Origin: Symsagittifera roscoffensis
Taxonomy: Eukaryota; Xenacoelomorpha; Acoela; Convolutidae
Length of the DNA: 64,000 nucleotides
NCBI RefSeq assembly: GCF_963678635.1
Contig: NC_087068.1
Span: 60,326,872 to 60,390,871 of the forward strand
Direction: 5' to 3'
Shown: piece after piece, positions 23,126-35,428 of the stretch
Layout: the number at the start of each line of letters is the position of its first letter
How positions within the stretch are numbered: the first letter of the stretch is position 1
The notes under the pieces: generated by a model
Seen by the model: only the letters and a program-made list of their open reading frames with translations
Told to the model about the DNA's origin: nothing
Database searches by the model: none
Made by a program: the position numbers and the translations under genes

Positions 23126-26100
23126 AATCCAACGGAAAAACAACAAACTTTTTCCAAAACGAACTCTTAGACAAACCAAACCCTACCGAGAGTGTTACAA
23201 CTAGGGTCTTTACGATATCGAGCAGTTATAGGTGCGTCTGAAAAGTTTCAACGCGTAGAGAACCCCATACGTTCCATTATCACCACAAAAAAAACAATCC
23301 AAAAACTACCGATATTATGTCGACAAGTTCAATAAAAGAAAAACAACCCGGCAAAACTTTGCTGCCTGTTCCAGCGCTACCTTGGTTGGTTTAGATAATC
23401 AAATAACACTAAGCTCTTCGAGACAGCTACATTGGCTGTCATGTGACGTCAATCATTGAAAAAGTTGTTGTTCGAAAACGTGTAGCATCTATCCAAGGGA
23501 AAAACAACAATCCTTTTCCAAAGTGAACTCTTAGACAATCAAATCCTTCTGAGGAAAATACAATTAGGGTCTGTACAATACCGAGCACTTATAGGTTCGT
23601 CTGAAATTTTCAACGTGTAGAGAGCCCCATACGTTCCATTATCACGACAAAACAATCCGAAAACTACCGATATTATGTCGACGAGTTCATTAAATTAAAA
23701 ACACCCCAGTAGAAATTTTCTCCCGGTTTCAACCTTATCTTGGTAGGCTTACATAATCAATTAACACGGAGCTCTTTGAGATAGCTACTTTGGCCATCAG
23801 GTGTCGTCAAAAACGGAAGAACTTGTCCTCCGAAAATCTGTAGCATCTATCCAAGGGAAAACAACTATCTTTTTATAAAGTGAATTTTTAGACAAACCAA
23901 ATCCTTCTGAGAGTGTTAAAACTAGGGTCTGTACAATACCGAGCAGTTATATGCGCGTCTGAGAAGTTTCAACGTGTAGAGAACCACTTAAGTTCCATTA
24001 TCACGCCGAAAATTATCCGAAAACAAACGATTTTATGTCGACAAGTTCCTAAAACTAAAAACATCCCACCAAAACTGTGCCCCGGTTCCACGGTACCTTG
24101 GTAGGTTTAGATAATCAAAGAACACTGAGCTCTTTCAGACAGCTACATTGGCCGTCAGGTGTAGTCAAAAATGGAAGAACTTGCCCGTCGAAAATAAGTA
24201 GCATCTATCCAAGGGAAAATTAACTATCTTTTTACAAAGTGAACTTTTAGACAAACCAAATAATTCTGAGAGTGTTAAAACTAGGTTTTGTACGATACCG
24301 AGCAGTTATATGCGCGTCTGAAAAGTTTCAACGTGTAGAGAACCCCTTAAGTTACATTATCACAACGAAAACAATCTGAAAACAACCGAATTTATATCGA
24401 CAAGTTCAAAAAACTAGAAACATCCCAGCAAAGTTTCACCCAGATTCCAACAATACCTTGGTAGGTTTATAATCAAAGAACACTGAGCTCTTTGAGACAG
24501 CTACATTAGCCGTCAGGTGTCGTTAAAAATGGAAGAACTTGTCCTTCGAAAATGTGTAGCATCTATCCAAGGGAAAACAACTATCTTTTCACAAAGTGAA
24601 TTTTTAGACAAACCAAATCCTTCTGAGAGTGTTCAAACTAAGTTCTGTACGATACCGAGCAGTTATATGCGCGTCTGAGAAATTTCAACGTGTAGAGAAC
24701 CCCATAAGTTTCATTATCACGACAAAAACAATCCGAAAACTACCGATTCTATGTCGACAAGTTCAGTAATTTAAAAACAGCCCAGCAAAACATTGATCCC
24801 GGTTTCACTGATACCTTGGTAGGTCTACATAATCAAACCACACTGAGCTCTTTGAGAAAGCTACATTGGCTGTCATGTTGAAAAAGTTGTTGTTCGAAAA
24901 CGTGTAGCATCTATCCAAGAGAAAAACAACAATCCTTTTCCAAAATGAACTCTTAGACAAATCAAATCCTTCTGAGAAAGTTACAATTAGGGTCTGTACA
25001 ATACCGAGCAGTTATAGGCTCGTCTGAAAATTTCAACGTGTAGAGAGCCCCATACGTTCCATTATCACGACAAAACAATCCGAAAACTACCGATATTATG
25101 TCGACAAGTTCATTAAATTAAAAACACCCCAGTAAAAATTTTCTCCCGTTTCTAACTTTATCTTGGTAGGCTTACATAATCAATTAACACTGAGCTCTTT
25201 GAGATGGCTACTTTGGCATCAGGTGTCGTCAAAAATGCAAGAACTTGTCCTCCGGAAATCTGTAGCATCTATCCAAGGGAAAACAACTATCTTTTTATAA
25301 AGTGAATTTTTAGACAAACCAAATCCTTCTGAGAGTGTTAAAACTAGGGTCTGTACAATACCGAGCAGTTATATGCGCGTCTGAGAAGTTTCAACGTGTA
25401 GAGGTGTAGAGAACCACTTAAGTTCCATTATCACGCCGAAATTAATCCGAAAACTACCGATTCTATGTCGACAAGTTCAGTAAATTAAAAACAGCCCAGC
25501 AAAACATTGATCCCGGTTTCACTGATACCTTGGTAGGTCTACATAATCAAACAACACTGAGCTCTTCGAGAAAGCTAAACTGGCTGTCATGTGTCGTCAA
25601 AAATGGAAAAAATTGACCTTCGAAATTGTGTAGCATCTATCCAAGGAAAAACAACTATTTTTTTTACAACGTCATTTTTAAGACAAACCTAATCCTTCTG
25701 AGAGGGTTGAAACCAGGTTCTAAACAATATCGAGCAGTTATATGCGCGTCCGAAAAATTTCAATGTCTAGAGAACCCCATAAGTTCCATTATCACGACAA
25801 AAAAAAACACGAAAATTACCGATGTTATGTTGACAAGTTCATAAAACTAAAAACATCCCAGCATAACTTTGCCCCGGTTCCAACGTTACCTTGGTAGGTT
25901 TAGATAATCAAAGAACACTGAACTATTTGAGGGGCCGTCAGGTGTCGTCAAAAATGGAAGAACTTGTCCTTCGAAAATGTGTAGCATCTATCCAAGGAAA
26001 AACAACAATCTTTTAGCAAAGTCAACTTTAAGACAAACCAAATCCTTCTGAGACTGTTAAAACTAAAGTATGTACGATACCGAGCAGTTATATGCGCGTC

Positions 26101-26720
26101 TGAAAAGTTTCAACGTGTAGAGAACCCAATAAGTTCCATTATCACGACAAAAACACCACGAAAACTACCGATTTTATGTCGACAAATTCATAAAACTAAA
26201 AACAACCCAGCATAACTTTGCCCCGGTTCCAACGTTACCTTGGTAGGTTTAGATAATCAAAGAACACTAAACTCTTTGAGACAGCTGCATTGGCCGTCAG
26301 GTGTCGTCAAAAATGAAAGAACGTGTCCTTCGAAAATGTGTAGCATCTATCCAAGGAAAAACAACAATCTTTTTACAAAGTCAACTTTAAGACAAGCCAA
26401 ATCCTTCTGAGAATGTTAAAATTAAGGTCTGTACAATACCGATTAGTTATATACGCGTTTGAAGGGTTTCAACGAGTAGAGAACCCCTTAAATTCCATTA
26501 TCACGACAAAAACAATCTGAAAACAACCGATTTTATGTCGACAAGTTCATAAAACTAAAAACATCCCAGCAAAATTTTGCCCCGGTTCTAACGTTACCTT
26601 GGTAGGTTTGGATATTCAAAGAACACTGAGTTCTTTGAGACATTTACTTTGGCCGTCATGTGTCGTCAAAATTGGAAAAAATTGTCCTTCGAAAATGTGT
26701 AGCATCTATCTAAGGAAAAA
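23126..26720 (+). repeat. 361-bp satellite block right of island 3
   Basis: About ten monomers forming the right part of unit B. A 10-bp duplication occurs at about 25397 (GTGTAGAG repeated), and one monomer near 24880 lacks the GTGTCGTCAAAAATGG segment, exactly as in unit A near 19450. Confidence 0.92.
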
Positions 26721-29700
26721 CAACATTATTTTTTACAAAGTCAACTTTAAGACAAACCAAATCCTTCTGAAAGTGTTAAAACTGAAGTCTGTACAATACC
26801 GAGCAGTTATATGCATGTCTGAAAGGTTTCAACGTGTAGAGAACGCCTTAAGTTCCATTATCACAACAAAAACAATCCGACAACAACCGACTTTATGTCG
26901 ACAACTTCAGAAAACTAAAAACATCCCAGCAAAACTTTGCCCCGGTTCCAACGTTATCTTTGTAAGTTTGGATATTCAAAGAACACTGAGCTCTTTGACA
27001 CATTTACTTTGGCCGTCATGTGTCGTCAAAAATGGGAAAAAAATTGTCCTTCGAAAATGTGTAGCATCTATCCAAGGAAAAACAACATTATTTTTTACAA
27101 AGTCAACTTTAAGACAAACCAAATCCTTCTGAGAGTGTTAAAACTAAAGTTTTTACAATACCGAGCAGTTATATGCGCGTCTGAAAGGTTTCAACATGTA
27201 GAGAACCCCTTAAGTTCCATTATCACGACAAAAACAATCTGAAAACAATCGATTTTATGTCGACAAGTTCATAAAACTAAAAACATCCCATCAAAACTTT
27301 GCCCCGGTTCCAACATTATCTTGACAGGTTTGGATGTTCAAAGAACACTGAGCTCTTTGAGACATTTACATTGGCCGTCATGTGTTCCCAAAAATGGAAA
27401 AAATTGTCTTTCGAAAATGTGTAGCATCTATCCAGGGAAAAACAACAATCTTTTTACAAAGTCAACTTTAAGACAAACCAAATCCTTCTGAGAGTGTTAA
27501 AACTAAAGTCTGTACAGTACCGAGCAGTTATATGCGCGTCTGAAAGTTTTCAACATGTAGAGAACCCCTTAAGTTCCATTATCACGACAAAAACAATCTG
27601 AAAACAACCGATTTTATGTCGACAAGTTCATAAAACTAAAAACTTCCCATCAAAACTTTGCCCCGGTTCCAACATTATCTTGATAGGTTTGGATATTCAC
27701 AGAACACTGAGCTCTTTGAGACATTTACATTGGCCGTCATGTGTCCCCAAAAATGGAAAAAATTGTCCTTTGAAATTGTGTAGCATCCATCCAGGGAAAA
27801 ACAACAATCTTTTTACAAAGTCAACTTTAAGACAAACCAAATCCTTCTGAGAGTGTTAAAACTAAAGTCTGTACAATACCGAGCAGTTATATGCGCGTCT
27901 GAAAGTTTTCAACAAGTAGAGAACCCCTTAAGTTCCATTATCAGGACAAAAACAATCTGAAAACAACCGATTTTATGTCGACAAGTTCATAAAACTAAAA
28001 ACTTCCCATCAAAACTTTGCCCCGGTTCCAACATTATCTTGATAGGTTTGGATATTCACAGAACACTGAGCTCTTTGAGACATTTACATTGGCCGTCATG
28101 TGTCCCCAAAAATGGAAAAAATTGTCCTTTGAAATTGTGTAGCATCTATCCAGGGAAAAACAACAATCTTTTTACAAAGTCAACTTTAAGACAAACCAAA
28201 TCCTTCTGAGAGTGTTAAAACTAAAGTCTGTACAATACCGAGCAGTTATATGCGCGTCTGAAAGTTTTCAACATGTAGAGAACCCCTTAAGTTCCATTAT
28301 CACGACAAAAACAATCTGAAAACAATCGATTTTATGTCGACAAGTTCATAAAACTAAAAACATCCCATCAAAACTTTGCCCCGGTTCCAACATTATCTTG
28401 ATAGGTTTGGATGTTCAAAGAACACTGAGCTCTTTGAGACATTTACATTGGCCGTCATGTGTTCCCAAAAATGGAAAAAATTGTCTTTCGAAAATGTGTA
28501 GCATCTATCCAGGGAAAAACAACAATCTTTTTACAAAGTCAACTTTAAGACAAACCAAATCCTTCTGAGAGTGTTAAAACTAAAGTCTGTACAGTACCGA
28601 GCAGTTATATGCGCGTCTGAAAGTTTTCAATAAGTAGAGAACCCCTTAAGTTCCATTATCAGGACAAAAACAATCTGAAAACAACCGATTTTATGTCGAC
28701 AAGTTCATAAAACTAAAAACATCCCAGCATAACTTTGCCCCGGTTCCAACGTTACCTTGGTAGGTTTGGATATTCAAAGAACACTGAGCTCTTTGAGACA
28801 TTTACATTTGCCGTCAGGTGTCGTCAAAAATGGAAGAACTTGTCCTTCGAAACTTTGTAGCATCTATCCAGGGAAAAACAACAATCTTTTTACAAAGTCA
28901 ATTTTAAGACAAACCAAATCCTTCTGAGAGTGTTAAAACTAAAGTCTGTACAATACCGAGCAGTTATATGCGCGTCTGAAAGGTTTCAACATGTAGAGTA
29001 CCCCTTAAGTTCCATTATCACAACAAAAACAATCCGACAACAACCGATTTTATGTCGACAACTTCATAAAACTAAAAACATCCCATCAAAACTTTGCCCC
29101 GGTTCCAACGTTATCTTGGTAGGTTTGGATATTCAAAAAACACTGAATTCTTTGAGACAGCTACATTGGCCGTCAGGTGTCGTCAAAAATGGAAGAACTT
29201 GTCCTTCGAAATTGTGTAGCATCTATCCAGGGAAAAACAACAATATTTTTACAAAGTCAATTTTAAGACAAACCAAATCCTTCTGAGAGTGTTAAAACTA
29301 AAGTCTGTACAATACCGAGCAGTTATATGCGCATCTGGAAGGTTTCAACGGGTAGAGAACCCCTTAAGTTCCTTTATCACGACAAAAACAATCCGACAAC
29401 AACCGATTTTATGTCGACAACTTCATAAAACTAAAAACATCCCATCAAAACTTTGCCCGGTTCCAACGTAATCTTGGTAGGTTTGGATATTCAAGTTTGG
29501 ATATTCAAAGAACACTGGACTCTTTGAGACAGCTACATTGACCGTCAGGTGTCGTCAAAAATGGAAGAACTTGTCCTTCGAAAATGTGTAGCATCTATCC
29601 AGGGAGAAACAACAATCATTTTACAAAGTCAATTTTAAGACAAACCAAATCCATCTGAGAGTGTTAAAACTAAAGTCTGTACAATACCGAGCAGTTATAT

Positions 29701-30170
29701 GCGCGTCTGAAAGGTTTCAACGTGTAGAGAACCCCTTAAGTTCCATTATCACGACAAAAACAATCCGGCAACAACCGATTTTATGTCGACAACTTCATAA
29801 AACTAAAATCATCCTATCAAAATTTTGCCCCGGTTTACAACGTTATCTTGGTAGATTTGGATATTCAAAGAACACTGAGCTCTTTGAGACATTTACATTG
29901 GCCGTCAGGTGTCGTCAAAAATGGAAGAACTTGTCCTTCGAAAACGTGTAGCATCTATCCAAGGAAAAACAACTATTTTCTTACAAAGTCATTTTTAAGA
30001 CAAACCAAATCCTTCTGAGAGTTTTAAAGTTAAGTTCTGTACGATACCGAGCAGTTATATGCGCGACTGAAAAATTTCAACGTGTAGAGAACCCCATAAC
30101 TTCCATTATCACGACAAAAACTATCCGAAAAATACCGATTTTATGTCGACGAGTTCAGTAAACTAAAAAC
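26721..30170 (+). repeat. 361-bp satellite, homogeneous block with 3-monomer units
   Basis: About 9-10 monomers sharing CATCCCATCAAAACTTTGCC and GTTAAAACTAAAGTCTGTAC. A variant monomer marked GGATGTTCAAAG and TGTGTTCCC at about 27340 recurs at about 28410, giving a higher-order unit of about 1.07 kb (three monomers). A 16-base duplication (GTTTGGATATTCAA) lies near 29480-29508. Because 360 is divisible by three, open frames of up to 177 codons run through these monomers. They share no codon-level conservation or start context and are treated as non-coding. Confidence 0.93.
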
Positions 30171-33100
30171 AGCCCCATCAAATTATTGATCCCGGTTCCA
30201 ATGACTTTTTGGTAGGCTTATTTATTCAAATAACACTAAGCTCTCCTTGATAGCTACATTGGCTGTCATGTGTCGTCAAAAAGGGAAAAAAATTGTCCTT
30301 CGAAAATGTGTACCATCTATCCAAGGAAAAACAACTATTTTCTTACAAAGTCATTTTTAAGACAAACCAAATATTTCTGAGAGTGTTAAAACTAAGTTCT
30401 GTACGATACCGAGCAGTTATATGCGCGACTGAAAAGTTTCAACGTGTAGAGAACCCCATAAGTTCCATTATCACGACAAAAACAATCCGAAAACTACCGT
30501 ATTTATGTCGACAAGTTCAGTAAACTAAAAACAGCCCAGCAAAACATTGATCCCGGTTCCAATGATAATTTGGTAGGCTTATTTAATCAAATAAAACTGA
30601 GCTCTTCGTGACAGCTACATGGCTGTCATGTGTCGTCAAAAAGGGAAAAAAATTGTCCTTCGAAAATGTGTAGCATCTATCCAAGGAAAAACAACTATTT
30701 TCTTACAAAGTCATTTTAAGGACAAACAAAATCCTTCTGAGAGGGTTAAAGCTAAGTTCTGTACAATACCGAGCAGTTATATGCTCGACTGAAAAATTTC
30801 AACGCCTAGAGAACCCCATAACTTTCATTATCACGACAAAAACAATCCGAAAACTACCGTATTTAAGTCGACAAGTTCAGTAAACTTAAAACAGCCCAGC
30901 AAAACATTGATCCCGGTTCCAATTATAACTTGGTAGGCTTATTTAATCAAATAACACTGAGCTCTTTGTGATGGCTACATTGGCTGTCATGTGTCGTCAA
31001 TGAGGGAAAAAAATTGTCCTTCGAAAATGTGTACCATCTATCCAAGGAAAAACAACTATTTTCTTACAAAGTCATTTTTAAGACAAACCAAATGTTTCTG
31101 AGAGTGTTAAAAATAAGTTCGGTACGATACCGAGCAGTAATATGCGCGACTGAAAAGTTTCAACGTAAAGAGAACCCCATAAGTTCCATTATCACGACAA
31201 AAACAATCCGAAAACTACCGTATTTATGTCTACAAGTTCAGTGACCTAAAAACAGCCCAGCAAAACATTGATCCCGGTTCCAATGATCAATGATAACTTG
31301 GTAGGCTTATTTAATCAAATAACACTGAGCTCTTCGTGATAGCTACATGGCTGTCATGTGTCGTCAAAAAGGGAAAAAAATTGCCCTTCGAAAATGTGTA
31401 GCATCTATCCAAGGAAAAACAACTATTTTCTTACAAAGTCATTTTAAGGACAAACCAAATCCTTCTGAGAGTGTTAAAACTAAGTTCTGTACAATACCGA
31501 GCAGTTATATGCGCGACTGAAAAAATTCAACGTGTAGAGAACCCCATAACTTCCATTATCACGACAAAAACAATCCGAAAACTACCGTATATATGTCGAC
31601 AAGTTCAGTAAACTTAAAACAGCCCAGCAAAACATTGATCCCGGTTCCAATTATAACTTGGTAGGCTTATTTAATCAAATAACACTGAGCTCTTCGTGAT
31701 AGCTACATTGGCTGTCATGTGTCCTCAAAGAGGGAAAAAATTGTCCTTCGAAAATGTGTAGCATCTATCCAAGGAAAAACAACTATTTTCTTACAAAGTC
31801 ATTTTTAAGACAAACCAAATACTTCTGAGAGTGTTAAAGTTAAGTTCTGTACAATACCGAGCAGTTATATGCGCGACTGAAAAGTTTCAACGTGTAGAGA
31901 ACCCCATAACTTCCATTATCACGACAAAAACCATCCGAAAAACACCGATTTTAAGTCGACGAGTTCAGTAAACTAAAAACAGCCCATCAAATTATTGATC
32001 TTGGTTCCAATGATTTTTTGGTAGGCTTATTTATTCAAATAACACTAAGCTCTCCTTGATAGCTACATTGGCTGTCATGTGTCGTGAAACAGGGAAAAAA
32101 ATTGTCCTTCGAAAATGTGTACCATCTATCCAAGGAAAAAAAACTATTTTTCTATAAAGTCATTTTTAAGACAAACCAACTGTTTCTGAGAGTGTTACAA
32201 CTAAGTTCTGTACGATACCGAGCAGTTATATGCGCGACTGAAAAGTTTCAACGTGTAGAGAACCCCATAAGTTCCATTATCACGACAAAAACAATCCGAA
32301 AACTACCGTATTTATGTCGACAAGTTCAGTAAACTAAAAACAGCCCAGCAAAACATTGATCCCGGTTCCAATGATAACTTGGTAGGCTTATTTAATCAAA
32401 TAACACTGAGCTCTTCGTGATAGCTACATGGCTGTCATGTGTCGTCAAAAAGGGAAAAAAATTGTCCTTCGAAAATGTGTAGCATATATCCAAGGAAAAA
32501 CAACTATTTTCTTACAAAGTCATTTTAAGGACAAACCACATCCTTCTGAGAGTGTTAAAGTTAAGTTCTGTACAATACCGAGCAGTTATATGCGCGACTG
32601 AAAAGTTTCAACGTGTAGAGAACCCCATAACTTCCATTATCACGACAAAAACCATCCGAAAAATACCGATTTTATGTCGACAAGTTCAGTAAACTAAAAA
32701 CAGCCCAGCAAAACATTAATCCCGGTTCCAATGATACCTTGGTAGGCTTATTTAATCAAATAACACTGAGCTCTTCGTGATAGCTTCATTGGCTGTCATG
32801 TGACGTCAAAAATGGAAAAAAAAATGTTGTTCGAAAATGTAGCATCTATCCAAGGAAAAACAACAATCTTTTTACAAGTCAACTTTAAGACAAACCAAAT
32901 CCTTCTGAGAGTGTTAAAGTTAAGTTCTGTACAATACCGAGCAGTTATATGCGCGACTGAAAAGTTTCAACGTGTAGAGAACCCCATAAGTTCCATTATC
33001 ACGACAAAAACAATCCGAAAACTACCGTATTTATGTCGACAAGTTCAGTAAACTAAAAACAGCCCAGCAAAACATTGATCCCGGTTGCAATGATGACTTG

Positions 33101-33560
33101 GTAGGCTTATTTAATCAAAAAACACTGAGCTCTTCGTGATAGCTTCATTGGCTGTCATGTGACGTCAAAAATGGAGAAAAGAAATGTTGTTCGAAAATGT
33201 GTAGCATCTATCCAAGGAAAAACAACAATCTTTTTACAAGTCAACTTTAAGACAAACCAAATCCTTCTGAGAGTGTTAAAGTTAAGTTCTGTACAATACC
33301 GAGCAGTTATATGCGCGACTGAAAAGTTTCAACGTGTAGAGAACCCCATAAGTTCCATTATCACGACAAAAACAATCCGAAAACTACCGTATTTATGTCG
33401 ACAAGTTCAGTAAACTAAAAACAGCCCAGCAAAACATTGATCCCGGTTCCAACGATACCTTGGTAGGCTTATTTAATCAAATAACACTGAGCTCTTTGTG
33501 ATAGCTTCATTGGCTGTCATGTGTTGTCAAAAATGGAAAAAAAAATTGTTGTTCGAAAAT
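30171..33560 (+). repeat. 361-bp satellite, homogeneous block with 2-monomer units
   Basis: About nine monomers marked by CATTGATCCCGGTTCCAATG and GGTAGGCTTATTTAATCAAA. Two variants alternate: GTACCATCTATCC near 30310, 31030 and 32118, and GTAGCATCTATCC near 30670, 31396, 31756 and 32478. The sequence is therefore organised in dimers and trimers. A 10-base duplication (AATGATC) near 31283 distinguishes one monomer. Confidence 0.92.
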
Positions 33561-35428
33561 GTGTAGCATCTATCCAAGGAAAAACAACAATCATTTTACA
33601 AGTCAACTTTAAGACAAACCAAATCTTTCTGAGAGAATTAAAACTAAAGTCTGTACAAAACCGAGCTGTTATATGCGCGTCTCAGCAGTTTCAATGTGTA
33701 GAGAACCCCTTAAGTTCCATTATCACGACAAAAACGATCCGAAAACTACCGATTTTATGTCGACAAGGTCCTAAAACTAAAATCATCCCAGCAAAACTTT
33801 GCTCCGGTTCCAATTTTACTTTGGTAGGTTTGGACAATCAAAAAACAGTGAACTCTTTGAGACAGTTACATTGACCGTCAGGTGTCGTCAAAAATGGAAG
33901 AACTTGTCCTTCGAAAGTGTGCAGCATCTATCCAAAAGAAAAACAACTATCTTTTTACAAAGTGAACTTTTAGACAAACCAAATTCTTCTGAGAGTGTTA
34001 AAACTAAGTTTTGTACAATACCGAGCAGTTATATGCGCGTCTGAAAAGTTTCAACGTGTAGAGAAAACCATAAGTTCCATTATCACGACAAAAACAATCC
34101 GAAAACTACCGTATTTATGTCGACAAGTTCAGTAAACTAAAAACAGCCCAGCAAAACATTGATTCCGGTTCCAATGATACCTTGGTAGGCTTACATAATC
34201 AAATAACACTGAGCTCTTCGAGATAGCTACATTGGCTGTCATGTGTCGTCAAAAATGAAAAAAAAATGTCCTTCGAAAATGTGTAGCATCTATCCAAGGA
34301 AAAACAACAATCTTTTTACAAGACAACTTTAAGACAAACCAAATGCTTCTGAGAGTATTAAAACTAAAATCTGTACAAAACCGAGCTGTTATATGCGCGT
34401 CTGAAAAGTTTCAACGTGTAGAGAACCCCATAAGTTCCATTATCACAACAAAAACAATCCGAAAACTACAGATATTATGTCGACATGATCACTAATTAAA
34501 AAGATCTCAGCAAAATTTTGCTCCCGGCTCCAACGCTATCATGGTAGGTTTAGATAATCAAATAACAATGAGCTCTTTGAAACAGCTACATTAACTTTCA
34601 GGTGTCGTCAAAAATGGAAGAACTTGTCTTTCGAAAATGTGTAGCATCTATCCAAGGGAGAAACAACTATCTTTTTACAAAGTCATTTTTAAGACAAAGG
34701 AAATCCTTCTAAGAGTGTTAAAATCAGTTTTTGTACGATACCGAGCAGTTATATGCGCGTTAAAAAAGTTTCAACGTGTAGAGAACTTTATAATTTCCAT
34801 TATCACGACAAAAACAATCTGAAAACTATCTATTTTATGCCGACAAGTTCATTAAATTATAAACAGCACAGCAAAACATTGCTACTGGCTGTCATGTGTT
34901 GTCAAAAATGGAAAAAATTAACCTTCGATAATGTGTAGAATGTATCCAAGGGAAAAACATCCATCTTTTTATAGATTGACCTATTATAAAAAACTAAATC
35001 CTTCTGACAGTGTAACAATTGGGGTCTGTAGGATACCGATCAGTTATAGGCGCGTCTGAATGAATTCAACGTGTAGAAACCCCATACGTTCCATTATCAC
35101 GAAAAAAAAAACAGTAAATACCGATTTTATGTCGACAAGTTCTTTGAAATAAAAACTTCACAGCAAAAATTTGATCCTGGTTCCAACGCTACTTTGGTAG
35201 GTTTTGATTTTAATATAACACTGGGCCCTACGAGACAGCTGAATTGGCTGTCATGTGTTGTCAAAAATGGAAAAAATTGTCCTTCCATAATGTGTAGAAT
35301 GTATCCAAGGGAAAAACATCCATCTTTTCATAGAGTGACCTATTATAAAAAATCAAATTCTTCTGACAGCGCTACAACTGCGGTCTGTATGATACCGAGA
35401 AGTTATATGTGCGTCTGAAAAATTTCGA
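33561..35428 (+). repeat. 361-bp satellite, transition block
   Basis: About five mixed monomers. One at 34850-34900 has lost about 75 bases between GCAAAACATTGCTA and GGCTGTCATG. The variants change progressively towards those of the 3.71-kb higher-order unit (CTGCGGTCTGTA, GAAGTTATATGTG). Confidence 0.9.

Larger units (their letters stand above)
21285..26722. repeat. 5.79-kb segmental tandem duplication, unit B
   Basis: Second copy of 15495-21284, beginning at ACAACATTTTTTTTTACAAAG. It contains island 3 and the same run of variant monomers, with one monomer fewer. Similarity continues to about 26720, after which a more homogeneous block starts. Confidence 0.87.

Noticed and set aside
26599-27242. 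Overlapping open frames of up to 177 codons within the satellite, for example one with AVICASERFQ repeated in many monomers
   Set aside because: They recur only because the monomer is close to a multiple of three and repeats. Frames break wherever a monomer has an indel, different frames are open in different monomers, and there is no start context or recognisable domain.
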